Shown here in pieces: positions 38,339 through 46,989 of a stretch of DNA of 64,000 nt. The DNA is from Anaerolineae bacterium (GTDB taxonomy: Bacteria > Chloroflexota > Anaerolineae > Anaerolineales > Villigracilaceae). Position numbers and translations under genes: made by a program. How positions within the stretch are numbered: the first letter of the stretch is position 1; every line of letters begins with the position of its first letter. The notes under the pieces were generated by a model. That model made no database searches, was not told the DNA's origin, and was given only the letters and a program-made list of their open reading frames with translations. The DNA is taken from positions 16,650 to 80,649 of the forward strand of contig JABGOQ010000099.1 of NCBI GenBank assembly GCA_018645405.1, read 5' to 3'.

Positions 38339-38662
38339 ATGTCTGAAAAAGAAGGTACGACTTTTCACAACGAAGATGCGATTTTTCGCATTGCGATGTG
38401 GTCAAATATTGTCGCATGGATTGGTTTGGTTTTATCGCTGTTAATGTTTGGAAGCACGATCTATAATATCACCTCAAATTGGGCGATGGTTTCACAATCT
38501 TTGCCCCCAGGATTTTTTGAGAAAGTAGCTGCATTTTCTGGTGTTTTCTCGGAGCCTGTACTTGGTGGTGTCTTTGTTTTTCTTGTTCTGCGTGGTCTTT
38601 CACAGGGTCTTTACCTTGCGATGGATTTCTATATGGACGACGAAGAAGGCGAAGAAGAGTAA
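38339..38662 (+). CDS. Small hypothetical membrane protein
   Basis: A 107-residue protein with a good AAGGAG site. It has two hydrophobic segments (about 23-43 and 68-92), separated by a loop with SLPPGFFEKVAAF, and a strongly acidic C-terminus (DDEEGEEE). No named family was recognised. It follows rsmI by 32 bases and ends at a strong terminator, so the two probably form one transcript. Acidic tails of this kind occur on many small membrane proteins and do not define a function. Confidence 0.7.
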   Translation: MSEKEGTTFHNEDAIFRIAMWSNIVAWIGLVLSLLMFGSTIYNITSNWAMVSQSLPPGFFEKVAAFSGVFSEPVLGGVFVFLVLRGLSQGLYLAMDFYMDDEEGEEE

Positions 38663-38693
38663 ACTGAGAAGAATTAAGTTAGCTTAATTTCAT

Positions 38694-38731
38694 AAAAAAG
38701 CTGCCCGATAAAATATCGGGCAGCTTTTTTT
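38694..38731 (+). terminator. Rho-independent terminator after rsmI unit
   Basis: The 17-bp stem aaaaaagctgcccgata/tatcgggcagctttttt has a 3-base loop and continues into a T-run. The flanking A-run would also allow minus-strand use. Confidence 0.88.
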
Positions 38732-38830
38732 GTTTTTAATCTATATATTTATTCCTGAGATGTGCGTTGCATCTGCTTTTAATACATTGCACATCGGGCA
38801 AGAGCCTTTAGAGATCCGAATAGAAATTTT

Positions 38831-38916
38831 TTAACACAAATTACGCGAATTTAGCGAATGTCACAAAAAAAATCTAAACTTCGTATTTTTCACCTTTTTC
38901 GCGCCTTTCGCGTTAA
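38831..38916. repeat. CGAAT-family fold-back repeat
   Basis: ttaacacaaattacgcgaat and the inverted tttcgcgcctttcgcgttaa form imperfect arms. The repeat is related to 1803-1890 and 46801-46876. Confidence 0.68.
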
Positions 38917-38938
38917 TAAAGAGATTATGGAATAAATC

Positions 38939-39721
38939 TTATAACTCTCTCAAAAATTCCAACAGAACACGATTAAATCCATCAGGATGTTCAACGGGCG
39001 TAGCATGTCGTGAATCTTCGATAACGGCTACACGTGCGTTGGGCATCTTTTTTGCGTAGGCTTCTTTTTCCGATACAGGGGTGTAATCTTCATCGGCTGC
39101 GACAATCAAGGCCGAGCAGGCGATTTCACCCAAGCGATCCTCTACAGACCAACCTATCCCGGCATGAAAAGATGCCATATAAGAAGGCTTGTGATTCTTT
39201 GCCCAGCTTTCTACAAAATCGTTTAGCAGCCCTTTTTGCTCAGGCTTAATAAATATTTTTTCACCAAGCACTTCTCCTATTTTTCGCATACTGAAAAGCC
39301 TGAAAATAATGGCGCGCTGAATATACCCTTTCCAATCTTGCCAGGTTTTCATGCGCATATCTGCCCATGAGTTTACGATGGTCAGAGAATGCGTTCTTTC
39401 AGGGTAATCGACTGCAAATTGAAAAGCTATCCAGCCGCCCATCGAAAGCCCAACGATATGCGCTTCTGATACGCCCAAACCATCAAGCAAGGCTGCCAAA
39501 TCTTTTGCAAAGAGCGGCACACTATAGGGGCCTTTTGCTTTTTCACTTTGCCCATGCCCACGCACATCGTAGACAATCGTTTGAAAATGCTCAGGGAAAA
39601 AAGCCTGCTGAAATTGCCAATCCCCGCTGCTGGAGCCAAGCCCATGCACAAAGACCAGTGCTTCGCCCTCGCCTGAAACTTCATAATAAGTGCTGGTATT
39701 TCCAGTCTGCATTTTCGGCAT
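38939..39721 (-). CDS. Alpha/beta-hydrolase
   Basis: 260 residues from the ATG at 39721, supported by AAGGAG seven bases before it; an 18-base extension inside the preceding gene is less likely. The oxyanion-hole HGLGSSSGDW, nucleophile elbow GLSMGGW, an acid in VAADEDYTP and catalytic His in DSRHATPVEH make a complete triad. A small cap domain lies between strands 6 and 7. It resembles the 3-oxoadipate enol-lactonase/haloperoxidase-type branch of the family, but that does not define a substrate. It is coupled by TAATG to the HD-domain gene. Confidence 0.87.
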   Translation of the reverse strand: MPKMQTGNTSTYYEVSGEGEALVFVHGLGSSSGDWQFQQAFFPEHFQTIVYDVRGHGQSEKAKGPYSVPLFAKDLAALLDGLGVSEAHIVGLSMGGWIAFQFAVDYPERTHSLTIVNSWADMRMKTWQDWKGYIQRAIIFRLFSMRKIGEVLGEKIFIKPEQKGLLNDFVESWAKNHKPSYMASFHAGIGWSVEDRLGEIACSALIVAADEDYTPVSEKEAYAKKMPNARVAVIEDSRHATPVEHPDGFNRVLLEFLREL

Positions 39722-40362
39722 TATTTTTCTCCTTGCCACTCGGCGATCAATCGCTCAAAATAATCATCAAGATAGCGCAGGCGTTCGTCGGCGATGGCTC
39801 GGGCGGTGGGGGTGTGCATCCGCTCGGGCAGTTTTCTCAATTTGAAGAGATGCTCATGGTACGCGCTGTGTTTTTCGCCTTCAATTTTTTGCCAGCTTTC
39901 CAGAAATTTTGCCGAAGGTTTTTCATAAAAAGGCGTCCCCGCGATAGCGGCATAACCAATTACACGCGCTACACCCACTGCACCGATCGCATCCAATTTA
40001 TCGGCGTCGAAGATGATCTTTGCCTCGAGCGTTTTAGGCTTTTCTGCCGGATTGCGGAATCTATGTGCCAAAATACAATGTTGGACAGCTTCGATTTTTT
40101 CCTGCTCCCAATCTTTTTCTTTAAGAACCGCCGCAGCGAACTTGGCCGAGGCTTGGTGATGTTCCAACCGGCCGGATTCTGAGCCCGGGTCGCTTCCCTG
40201 CGAATCGTGCAAAAGAGCAGCCGCACGGACAATTTCCAAATCTGCACCTTCAGCTTTGGCAAGGCGTTCGGCCATGCGGTAAACGCGCATGATATGGTCA
40301 AAATTATGAACGGCATCGGTCTCCTGATACCAAGTGCGGGCTTCTTCTATTTTTAGTTTCAA
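39721..40362 (-). CDS. HD-domain phosphohydrolase
   Basis: A 213-residue all-alpha protein with [16 protein letters not shown] (first His), the metal-binding [11 protein letters not shown] (HD) and a later conserved Asp in [20 protein letters not shown]. This is the single-domain HD hydrolase type close to YedJ and to uncharacterised nucleotide phosphohydrolases. It should hydrolyse a phosphate ester in a metal-dependent way; the substrate is unknown. It overlaps ppgK upstream by 4 bases and the alpha/beta-hydrolase downstream by 1. Confidence 0.88.
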   Translation of the reverse strand: MKLKIEEARTWYQETDAVHNFDHIMRVYRMAERLAKAEGADLEIVRAAALLHDSQGSDPGSESGRLEHHQASAKFAAAVLKEKDWEQEKIEAVQHCILAHRFRNPAEKPKTLEAKIIFDADKLDAIGAVGVARVIGYAAIAGTPFYEKPSAKFLESWQKIEGEKHSAYHEHLFKLRKLPERMHTPTARAIADERLRYLDDYFERLIAEWQGEK

Positions 40363-41093
40363 AAGGGTTTACCTGCCAACGCTGCTCCAATGATCCCTGC
40401 CTGATTAAAAGTTTCGGCGATGACGATCTCCGCCTGTACGTTTAAATAAGGCATGAACTTTTCATGCTTTTTACTCACGCCACCGCCTAAAATGATCAGG
40501 TCTGGCCAAACTAATTTTTCGAGATGATCCAAGTAGATATCGAGCCTTTTCCCCCATTTCTTCCATGATAGATTTTCCTGCTTTCGAATGGCATCAGACG
40601 CCATTAATTCAGCTTCTTCGCAGTCGATCTCAATATGCCCCAATTCTGTATTTGGCAGCAATATGCCATTTGTGAATATGGATGTGCCCAGCCCTGTACC
40701 GATAGTGACCAAGAGCACCACCCCCATACGATTTTGCCCTGCGCCAAAAGTCATTTCGGCTAATCCGGCAGCATCGGCATCATTGATCGCATTCACAGGG
40801 CAACCCGTAACTTCGCTAAAGAGCTTTGCGGCATCTGTGCCAATCCAACTGGTATGAACATTGGCGGCAGTCCGCGTCACGCCCTGCTGTACCACACTGG
40901 GAAATCCACAGCCAATAGGCCCTTCCCACTCGAAATATTTGGCGATCTCTGCCACTGTCTTTGCAACCGCTTTAGGTTTTGCTGGCTGCGGTGTCGGGAT
41001 GCGGTAACGCTCCCTCAGCATTTCCCCTTTTTCAATATCTACGGGCGCGCCTTTGATGCCGCTCCCGCCAATGTCGATGCCTAGCACTTGCAT
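40359..41093 (-). CDS. ppgK: Polyphosphate glucokinase (ROK family)
   Basis: A 244-residue ROK-type sugar kinase. [13 protein letters not shown] is the phosphate 1 motif, [11 protein letters not shown] and [10 protein letters not shown] (catalytic Asp) follow, then [11 protein letters not shown] and TELGHIE. The short length and the SGIKG variant match polyphosphate-dependent glucokinases (PpgK), which phosphorylate glucose with polyphosphate. The ROK zinc-binding cysteines are absent, as in PpgK. It overlaps the HD hydrolase as ATGA and adjoins the MazG-like gene at one base (TAATG), placing it in the ruvA operon. Confidence 0.9.
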   Translation of the reverse strand: MQVLGIDIGGSGIKGAPVDIEKGEMLRERYRIPTPQPAKPKAVAKTVAEIAKYFEWEGPIGCGFPSVVQQGVTRTAANVHTSWIGTDAAKLFSEVTGCPVNAINDADAAGLAEMTFGAGQNRMGVVLLVTIGTGLGTSIFTNGILLPNTELGHIEIDCEEAELMASDAIRKQENLSWKKWGKRLDIYLDHLEKLVWPDLIILGGGVSKKHEKFMPYLNVQAEIVIAETFNQAGIIGAALAGKPF

Positions 41094-41458
41094 TAACTCT
41101 CCTTATACTCTTTTGCAAGAGCAGTTTTTTGTTTTTCTTTGGTCTCTTTCCACAGGATACCCTTCTCTGTACCCGAAACTCTTTCTTCGTATTTACGGGA
41201 AGCTCGCTTGAGTACATTTTCCAGTTTGATGCCCTTTTCTTTTTCGAGCGCAAGAACGAGATTTAGATAATCCCAAAGCACATCGCCAAGCTCATCTTCG
41301 AGATAGGGCTTGCGGTCTTGGGCGATCTCTTCTGCAACTTCTTGTACTTCTTTTTTTATTTCTTCGATATAGGTGCTTGAGCCATTTGACCAAGGATTGG
41401 TTTGGTCAAAAAGGTTTTTTCTGTGAGCGATGTTTACGAGATTATCAAAGAATTTCAT
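41093..41458 (-). CDS. MazG-like nucleotide pyrophosphohydrolase
   Basis: A 121-residue all-alpha protein with [18 protein letters not shown] and [20 protein letters not shown], the two acidic EExxE and ExxD elements that bind magnesium in MazG/dUTPase-like pyrophosphohydrolases. A single MazG half is present, as in many small house-cleaning NTPases. It would hydrolyse abnormal or excess nucleoside triphosphates. It starts with a 4-base overlap of ruvA, fitting a role near DNA repair, though substrate and partner are not shown. Confidence 0.88.
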   Translation of the reverse strand: MKFFDNLVNIAHRKNLFDQTNPWSNGSSTYIEEIKKEVQEVAEEIAQDRKPYLEDELGDVLWDYLNLVLALEKEKGIKLENVLKRASRKYEERVSGTEKGILWKETKEKQKTALAKEYKES

Positions 41459-42030
41459 TGAAAATATCCCAACGCCAGCCGCAAGCGTTCTTCGATGTCT
41501 TTTGGGGCATCTTTGGGGATGGACTGAATCGCGGTTTGGGCTTCGACGACGCTGTATCCCAGCGCGGTGAGGGCAGCGAGCACTTCTCCATCGGTGTCGG
41601 ACATGGAGGCAACTTGCTCGAGGGCATCGGTTGGTTTGAGTTTATCTTGAAGCGAGAGAACGATGCGTTGGGCAGTTTTCTTTCCCACGCCAGGGACGCG
41701 GTTAAGGATATCAAATTCTTCGTTGAAGACAGCTCTTTTAATGGTATCAAGTGAAAGGGAGGAGAGAATCGCCAATGCTAGTTTGGGTCCGACCCTGTTC
41801 ACGCTCAGAAGAAGCGTATAGAGGTCACGGTCGCCTTGAGATTCAAATCCAAATAAAGACATGGCATCTTGGCGAATCACAAAATGGGTATAAAGAAAAA
41901 TGCTCTCGCCCACATTCATCTGCTCACGCAAAGTAGCGGGGACGTGGACGCGCATCCCGACGCCGCCGACTTCGACGATAAGGGAGTCTTCTTCTTTGAT
42001 GGTGATTTCACCGCGTAGGGTTGCGATCAT
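41455..42030 (-). CDS. ruvA: Holliday junction branch-migration protein RuvA
   Basis: A 191-residue protein: OB-fold N-terminus MIATLRGEITIKEEDSLIVE, the acidic-pin/HhH domain (LLSVNRVGPKLALAILS and ILNRVPGVGKKTAQRIVLSL) and a C-terminal domain III (VLAALTALGYSVVEAQTAI) that binds RuvB. It recognises four-way DNA junctions and loads the RuvB motor. ruvB is not in the window. ruvC lies upstream, separated by an MgtC-like gene and two fold-back repeats. Confidence 0.95.
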   Translation of the reverse strand: MIATLRGEITIKEEDSLIVEVGGVGMRVHVPATLREQMNVGESIFLYTHFVIRQDAMSLFGFESQGDRDLYTLLLSVNRVGPKLALAILSSLSLDTIKRAVFNEEFDILNRVPGVGKKTAQRIVLSLQDKLKPTDALEQVASMSDTDGEVLAALTALGYSVVEAQTAIQSIPKDAPKDIEERLRLALGYFQ

Positions 42031-42041
42031 ATTTTGCTCCA

Positions 42042-42152
42042 GTTATGTGAAGACCCGAAAGGATTCAATTGTGCCGTGATAAAACAGATTTTACGCATTC
42101 AAAACTTTCTGATTATAAAAGCGTCCTAATAAAACCTTTCGGGTCTCATAAC
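42042..42152. repeat. AGACCCGAAAGG fold-back repeat
   Basis: A 12-bp perfect arm pair (agacccgaaagg at 42051-42062 with cctttcgggtct at 42135-42146) is extended outward by gttatg/cataac after a small bulge. It fills the whole gap between ruvA and the next gene. Confidence 0.78.
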
Positions 42153-42153
42153 A

Positions 42154-43410
42154 TTAGATTAAAAGTGCTGTGCCGATGCCAACCGCCAACATCATCAAAA
42201 TGGCAAATAGTAAGGGTTTACGCAGGGCTTTGCCACCCATTGCGAGGGCGATGCCCCCCTTAACCGCAGTATTTGACATGGTAGCGAGGATGATGGCGAG
42301 GGCGGCTTTTGGCATTTCAATCACGCCCGTTTTGCTGAGTTCTGCCATCGAAAGGGTGATGGCATCTACATCGGCAACGCCAGAAATGATACTTGAAAGA
42401 TAAAGCCCTGTATCGCCGAGATACATTTGTGCTGCTCGTGAAATGAGAAGGACAAGCCCGTATAGGAGACCAAATTTAATCGCTGAACCTAAATCGAAGG
42501 GGTTTGAAAATTCGACATCGGCTTTTTCGGCGGTGCGTTGGGAGAAAAAAAGGTAAAGACAATACGCTAAGCCAACCAGCCCGGACGCTGTGACTGGAAT
42601 CCAGACCAGTTTTAGGAGAGGCTGATAGACAACGCCAACTTCAACAAGAACGCGGGCGAACATGACTGTCCAAGCGACTGTGATGGCGAGAGCAAAAGGT
42701 TTTGAGAGTTCGGGTTCTCGTTTGCTGCGCTCTGAAAAGCTCAAGGTAACGGCGGTGCTGGAAACCAAGCCGCCGAGAAAGCCGGTGATGCCAATTCCCT
42801 GTTCGGGACCGATTACTTTGATGGCAACATATCCCAAGAAACTAATGCCTGAAATAAAGACGACCATCAACCAGATTTTGAAGGGATTGAGCACATCAAA
42901 AGGAGGGGGCAGAAAACTCTCGTTGGGGAGCACTGGCAAAATGATGGCAGAGATCACAGCAAGTTGCAGCGCGGCGGAAAGATCTTCTCTCATCAGCGAG
43001 CGAGCAAAACGATCCGTTTCTAATTTTAGTGAGAGCAAAACGGTGGTTGCGATGCCTACAGCAAGAGCCAGCGTGAGGTAGCCCCAATAAGCTAAAGCTC
43101 CTGCGGTAATAGCGACCACAATGGCGACTTCGGTTGTTAGCCCCATCTGCCCTTTGCGGGCATCAACCAGATAGGCAGCTGTGATAAATGCGCCCAAAAC
43201 GAGAATAATGCCGACAAAAGCCAGCGCAGAATCAAGCTCATCGGCAGCCATCGCGGCTAATGCACCAGCAAGCCCAAATAAGGCAAAGGTGCGCTCGCCA
43301 GCAATAATATTACGTTCAGAGCCACCGTGAGCAAATTCGCGTTGTAGTCCGATCAAAAATCCAATTGCTAAAGCCACCCCAAATCGTAGAAAAAGGTCTG
43401 CGTTTTCCAT
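42154..43410 (-). CDS. MgtC/SapB-family membrane protein with DUF4010 domain
   Basis: 418 residues from the ATG at 43410, preceded by AAGGAG; a 22-codon upstream extension falls in an intergenic repeat. Residues 1-135 match the MgtC/SapB family (FGVALAIGFLIGLQRE, AGERTFALFGLAGAL, GLTTEVAIVVAITAGAL). The rest matches DUF4010 (DLSAALQLAVISAIILPVLP, GFLGGLVSSTAVTLSFSERS, SGVADVDAITLSMA). About twelve helices are present. Relatives are uncharacterised inner-membrane proteins, sometimes proposed as magnesium-linked. It separates ruvC from ruvA on the same strand, between two fold-back repeats. Confidence 0.88.
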   Translation of the reverse strand: MENADLFLRFGVALAIGFLIGLQREFAHGGSERNIIAGERTFALFGLAGALAAMAADELDSALAFVGIILVLGAFITAAYLVDARKGQMGLTTEVAIVVAITAGALAYWGYLTLALAVGIATTVLLSLKLETDRFARSLMREDLSAALQLAVISAIILPVLPNESFLPPPFDVLNPFKIWLMVVFISGISFLGYVAIKVIGPEQGIGITGFLGGLVSSTAVTLSFSERSKREPELSKPFALAITVAWTVMFARVLVEVGVVYQPLLKLVWIPVTASGLVGLAYCLYLFFSQRTAEKADVEFSNPFDLGSAIKFGLLYGLVLLISRAAQMYLGDTGLYLSSIISGVADVDAITLSMAELSKTGVIEMPKAALAIILATMSNTAVKGGIALAMGGKALRKPLLFAILMMLAVGIGTALLI

Positions 43411-43433
43411 TCTTGGATTTCTCCTTCTATAGC

Positions 43434-43529
43434 AGAAACTCGGTTTTTCTTTTTCGCTTGGGATATTTTTTGCCAAAAATCATCCTCTTTCACGAAAAAG
43501 ATTTTCTAGCCGATAAAAACCGAGTTTCT
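43434..43529. repeat. AGAAACTCGGTTTTT two-tier fold-back repeat
   Basis: The outer 15-bp arms (agaaactcggttttt at 43434-43448 with 43515-43529) and inner 8-bp arms (ctttttcg at 43449-43456 with 43493-43500) are both perfect. It fills the gap between the MgtC-like gene and ruvC. Confidence 0.8.
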
Positions 43530-43543
43530 TAGCGTTTTATTTG

Positions 43544-44026
43544 TCAATCATATCTCTTTGTATGAATATGCGTAATTGCGACAGCCAGCGCATCCGCGGC
43601 ATCGTCTGGACGAGGGATATCATCCAGCTCGAGGAGCATCCGTACCATCTCTTGGACTTGGCGTTTCCCTGCGCCTCCGTAACCTGCTACCGCTAATTTA
43701 ATTTCGTTGGGGGTGTATTCAGCAGGCTCCATCCCCGCTTGGGCGAGGCCAAGCATTACCACCCCACGTGCCTGCCCCACTGCGATGGCGTTTGTCACAT
43801 TCCGCTGAAAAAACAACTTCTCCACCGCGCAGCGTTCTGGCTGATGGAGAAGCAAAAGTTGTTTGAGTTCGTCGTAAATTGAGACAAGCCGTTCGTGAGC
43901 AGGCATTTTTGCTGGCGTTGTGATGACGCCATACGCAACCGCTTCAAGACTATCATCATCACGCTGACGGACAAAGCCGTAGCCAGTGGTCGCGGTGCCA
44001 GGGTCGATGCCGAGCACTAAACTCAT
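43544..44026 (-). CDS. ruvC: Crossover junction endodeoxyribonuclease RuvC
   Basis: A 160-residue RNase H-fold nuclease that cuts Holliday junctions symmetrically. The four catalytic acids are visible in VLGIDPGTATTGYG (first Asp), CAVEKLFFQRN (Glu) and RPDDAADALAVAI (the last two). The FFQRNV and YTPNEIKLAVAGYGGAGKRQV segments are family hallmarks. It starts two bases after the yebC stop, so the two are co-transcribed. Confidence 0.95.
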   Translation of the reverse strand: MSLVLGIDPGTATTGYGFVRQRDDDSLEAVAYGVITTPAKMPAHERLVSIYDELKQLLLLHQPERCAVEKLFFQRNVTNAIAVGQARGVVMLGLAQAGMEPAEYTPNEIKLAVAGYGGAGKRQVQEMVRMLLELDDIPRPDDAADALAVAITHIHTKRYD

Positions 44027-44028
44027 AT

Positions 44029-44784
<756 letters not shown>

Positions 44785-44914
44785 GGGTATTTCTCCTTCT
44801 TTTTATCTTTGCCCCCATCCTAGCCTTCCCCCAAAGGGAGAAGGAATTATTCTCTCTTGGGGAGAGAGAATAAAGAGGGGCAGGTGAATGCTTGTTTTTT
44901 ATTGGGTTCTCCCT

Positions 44915-44943
44915 ATTATAACGGTGCGAAGGGGGTTTGTGAA
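44915..44943 (-). promoter_or_regulatory. Promoter of the yebC-ruvC operon
   Basis: On the minus strand, TTCACA (44938-44943, five of six consensus bases) and TATAAT (44915-44920) are 17 bases apart. The leader of about 125 bases contains an inverted pair around ttattctctct/agagagaataa near 44846-44872. Confidence 0.72.
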
Positions 44944-44967
44944 GCAGCAGAGAGAATCGCTAGGGTT

Positions 44968-45167
44968 TACGCATGAAATTAAAACGGATATTTTTGGATC
45001 AGAGATTAGTATTTTTTCCTGTTTCGTGCGGGGCTAAAGCCACCTTCTTAGTTCATGGAAGTCCTAGCGGGCTGGAATCGAGTCGGATTTATTCGACTTT
45101 CATGCTCTGATGCAAGGGTTTATCTCGCCCCGAGCCGATTTGCAAAGAAAATCTTATTTCATGCGTA
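44968..45167. repeat. 200-bp MITE-like element with 12-bp terminal inverted repeats
   Basis: A perfect 12-bp inverted pair (tacgcatgaaat at 44968-44979 with atttcatgcgta at 45156-45167) bounds exactly 200 bases without an ORF. The inside includes ggggctaaagccacc and aatcgagtcggatttattcg stretches with short palindromes. Together with the terminator and promoter at its sides it accounts for the 480-base gap between yebC and radA. No flanking target duplication was identified, so mobility is not shown. Confidence 0.5.
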
Positions 45168-45204
45168 GGTCTTGAGATAACCGCTAATCTAGTGATTTTT
45201 CGCT

Positions 45205-45240
45205 AAAAATAAGGGCGCGATACTTTGCATCGCGCCCTTA
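45205..45240 (-). terminator. Rho-independent terminator of radA
   Basis: The 12-bp stem taagggcgcgat/atcgcgccctta (45210-45221 with 45229-45240) is followed on the minus strand by TTTTT. It lies 24 bases past the radA stop. Confidence 0.88.
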
Positions 45241-45263
45241 AAAATACTTGTGTAAATTAGTGG

Positions 45264-46700
45264 TTATACCACCTTGCGTCCTTTCTTTCTCTCCGGTTTC
45301 CCCATCGCGGCATCCAAGGCTTGATGAATGGAACGTGCTTCAATAATTTGAATATCCTTTGTCCACGGTTCTGCTTTGCGGAGACGTTTTGGGACGATGG
45401 CAATTTTGAAGCCAAGTTTTGCGGCTTCTCGCAAGCGGAGGGGCATTTGCGAGGGCATTCTCAACTCACCTGCCAGCCCTAACTCGCCGATCAGAACCGC
45501 GTCTGCGCGGACGGGTTTATCACGCATAGAGGAGGCAATTGCTGCGGCAACGGCCAAGTCTGCAGCGGGTTCGTCTACTTTTAATCCGCTGACAATATTG
45601 ACGAAAATATCTTGTTCCGAAAGATTAAGCCGCGCTCGCCGTGATAATACTGCTGCAATCAAGAGCAAACGATTGAAGTTGACTCCGTTTGGCGTGCGGC
45701 GGGCATTGCCAAAATTGGTTGGGCTGGTTAATCCCTGCACCTCCACTAAAAGCGGACGCGTGCCTTCCATTGTGACAGCCACAGATGAGCCGGGGGCATT
45801 CACCATTCTTTCTGCTAAAAATGCTTCTGAGGGATTGCTTACTTCGACCAATCCACGTTCGTGCATTTCAAAAACGCCTACTTCTGCGGTTGCACCAAAG
45901 CGATTTTTCACCGAGCGTAAAAGTCTATAGGCTTGGTAGCGGTCGCCTTCGAGGTGTAAAACGGTATCTACGATATGTTCTAATACGCGCGGACCGGCGA
46001 TTGTGCCTTCTTTGGTGACGTGCCCGATGATGAAAACTGAAATCCCGCTGGTTTTTGCTAATTCACGTAATTGCGATGCACATTCTCGAACCTGTGTGAC
46101 CGACCCAGCCGATGATTTTGATTCAGCGATATAAGTGGTCTGGATAGAATCTACAATAAGCAAGGTCGGTTTGACTTCGCGAACGTGCTCCATGATCGAT
46201 CCCAGATTTGTTTCTGTGACAAGAAATAAATCTTTTGGAAGGGGAGCGGGAGTAGCATTTTGCTCCCCGGCATTATTTTGTGATGAGATGCGTGTTGCAC
46301 GCATTTTTATCTGGCGCTCTGATTCTTCGCCAGAAACGTATAAAACGCGATGCTTATCCGCCATCCCCATGGTCATTTGCAGTAATAAAGTTGACTTCCC
46401 TATACCGGGATCACCTCCAATTAGCACAATTGATCCGGGTACGATTCCCCCGCCCAAAACACGGGCGAATTCGCCTATGGGTACATGGATGCGGTCTTCG
46501 GCACCTGTGTCAATATCCGGTAATCGACGCGGCTTCGAGCGTCCGCTTAATCCGCGTACAGGAGCACTTATATTTTCTTCATCACGCATGATCTCTTCGA
46601 CCATGCTGCCGAAGGCTTCGCATTTGGGGCATTTGCCCATATATTTGGGCGATGTGCCGCCACATTCGTTACATACAAAACGGGTGAGTGTTTTTGCCAT
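45264..46700 (-). CDS. radA: DNA repair protein RadA/Sms
   Basis: A 478-residue protein with an N-terminal four-cysteine zinc finger (C10, C13, C24, C27), a RecA-like ATPase with Walker A GGDPGIGKSTLL and Walker B TLLIVDS, the RadA-specific KNRFG motif in VKNRFGATAE, and a C-terminal Lon-protease-like domain that lacks the protease serine. RadA extends branch migration at recombination intermediates. A 13-residue segment after ATRISSQ (NNAGEQNATPAPL) is a low-complexity addition. It is transcribed alone with its own terminator. A possible -10 TATACT lies near 46739. Confidence 0.95.
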   Translation of the reverse strand: MAKTLTRFVCNECGGTSPKYMGKCPKCEAFGSMVEEIMRDEENISAPVRGLSGRSKPRRLPDIDTGAEDRIHVPIGEFARVLGGGIVPGSIVLIGGDPGIGKSTLLLQMTMGMADKHRVLYVSGEESERQIKMRATRISSQNNAGEQNATPAPLPKDLFLVTETNLGSIMEHVREVKPTLLIVDSIQTTYIAESKSSAGSVTQVRECASQLRELAKTSGISVFIIGHVTKEGTIAGPRVLEHIVDTVLHLEGDRYQAYRLLRSVKNRFGATAEVGVFEMHERGLVEVSNPSEAFLAERMVNAPGSSVAVTMEGTRPLLVEVQGLTSPTNFGNARRTPNGVNFNRLLLIAAVLSRRARLNLSEQDIFVNIVSGLKVDEPAADLAVAAAIASSMRDKPVRADAVLIGELGLAGELRMPSQMPLRLREAAKLGFKIAIVPKRLRKAEPWTKDIQIIEARSIHQALDAAMGKPERKKGRKVV

Positions 46701-46738
46701 AATTTATTTCTCGTTTTTTGGGGATAAGTTATGTTCAA

Positions 46739-46769
46739 AGTATAACAGAAATTATGTTCTTTTTTTCAA
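46739..46769 (-). promoter_or_regulatory. Possible radA promoter
   Basis: Minus-strand TATACT (46739-46744) with TTGAAA (46764-46769) and a 19-base spacer; the spacer is long, so support is modest. Confidence 0.4.
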
Positions 46770-46800
46770 ACCTATACGCGCAAATATTATCAAAATCTTT

Positions 46801-46876
46801 TTCAACGCGAATTACACAAATTGACGAATGACACGAATAAAAACCGAATTTAAAAAAATTCGCTCATTCGTGTTTG
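46801..46876. repeat. CGAAT-family fold-back repeat
   Basis: ttcaacgcgaattacacaaa and gacgaatgacacgaat run into inverted attcgctcattcgtgtttga. It is of the same family as 1803-1890 and 38831-38916 and lies in the divergent gap between radA and the ABC exporter. Confidence 0.68.
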
Positions 46877-46957
46877 AATTAAGAGACACTATTTTCTTGC
46901 TAACAACATCTACACGCTCGCTCCACGAACTCTAACGAGAAACTTATACCACCCAAC

Positions 46958-46983
46958 TATAATAACCTCCTACTCACGGAGGT
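46958..46983 (+). promoter_or_regulatory. -10 box and SD-sequestering hairpin upstream of the ABC exporter
   Basis: TATAAT at 46958-46963 is followed by acctcc (46965-46970), a 7-base loop and its inverse ggaggt (46978-46983), which is also the Shine-Dalgarno of the ATG at 46990. If transcription starts upstream of 46965 the hairpin would hide the ribosome site. With this -10 box the start would fall near 46970, so the arm may be cut off. Confidence 0.4.
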
Positions 46984-46989
46984 ATTCTT

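Noticed and set aside
39367..40182. A 271-codon plus-strand open frame across the hydrolase and HD genes
   Set aside because: It lies opposite two well-supported overlapping minus-strand genes and its product has no family features.
46135..46824. A 229-codon plus-strand open frame opposite radA
   Set aside because: RadA on the minus strand is complete; the antisense frame has biased composition and no ribosome site.
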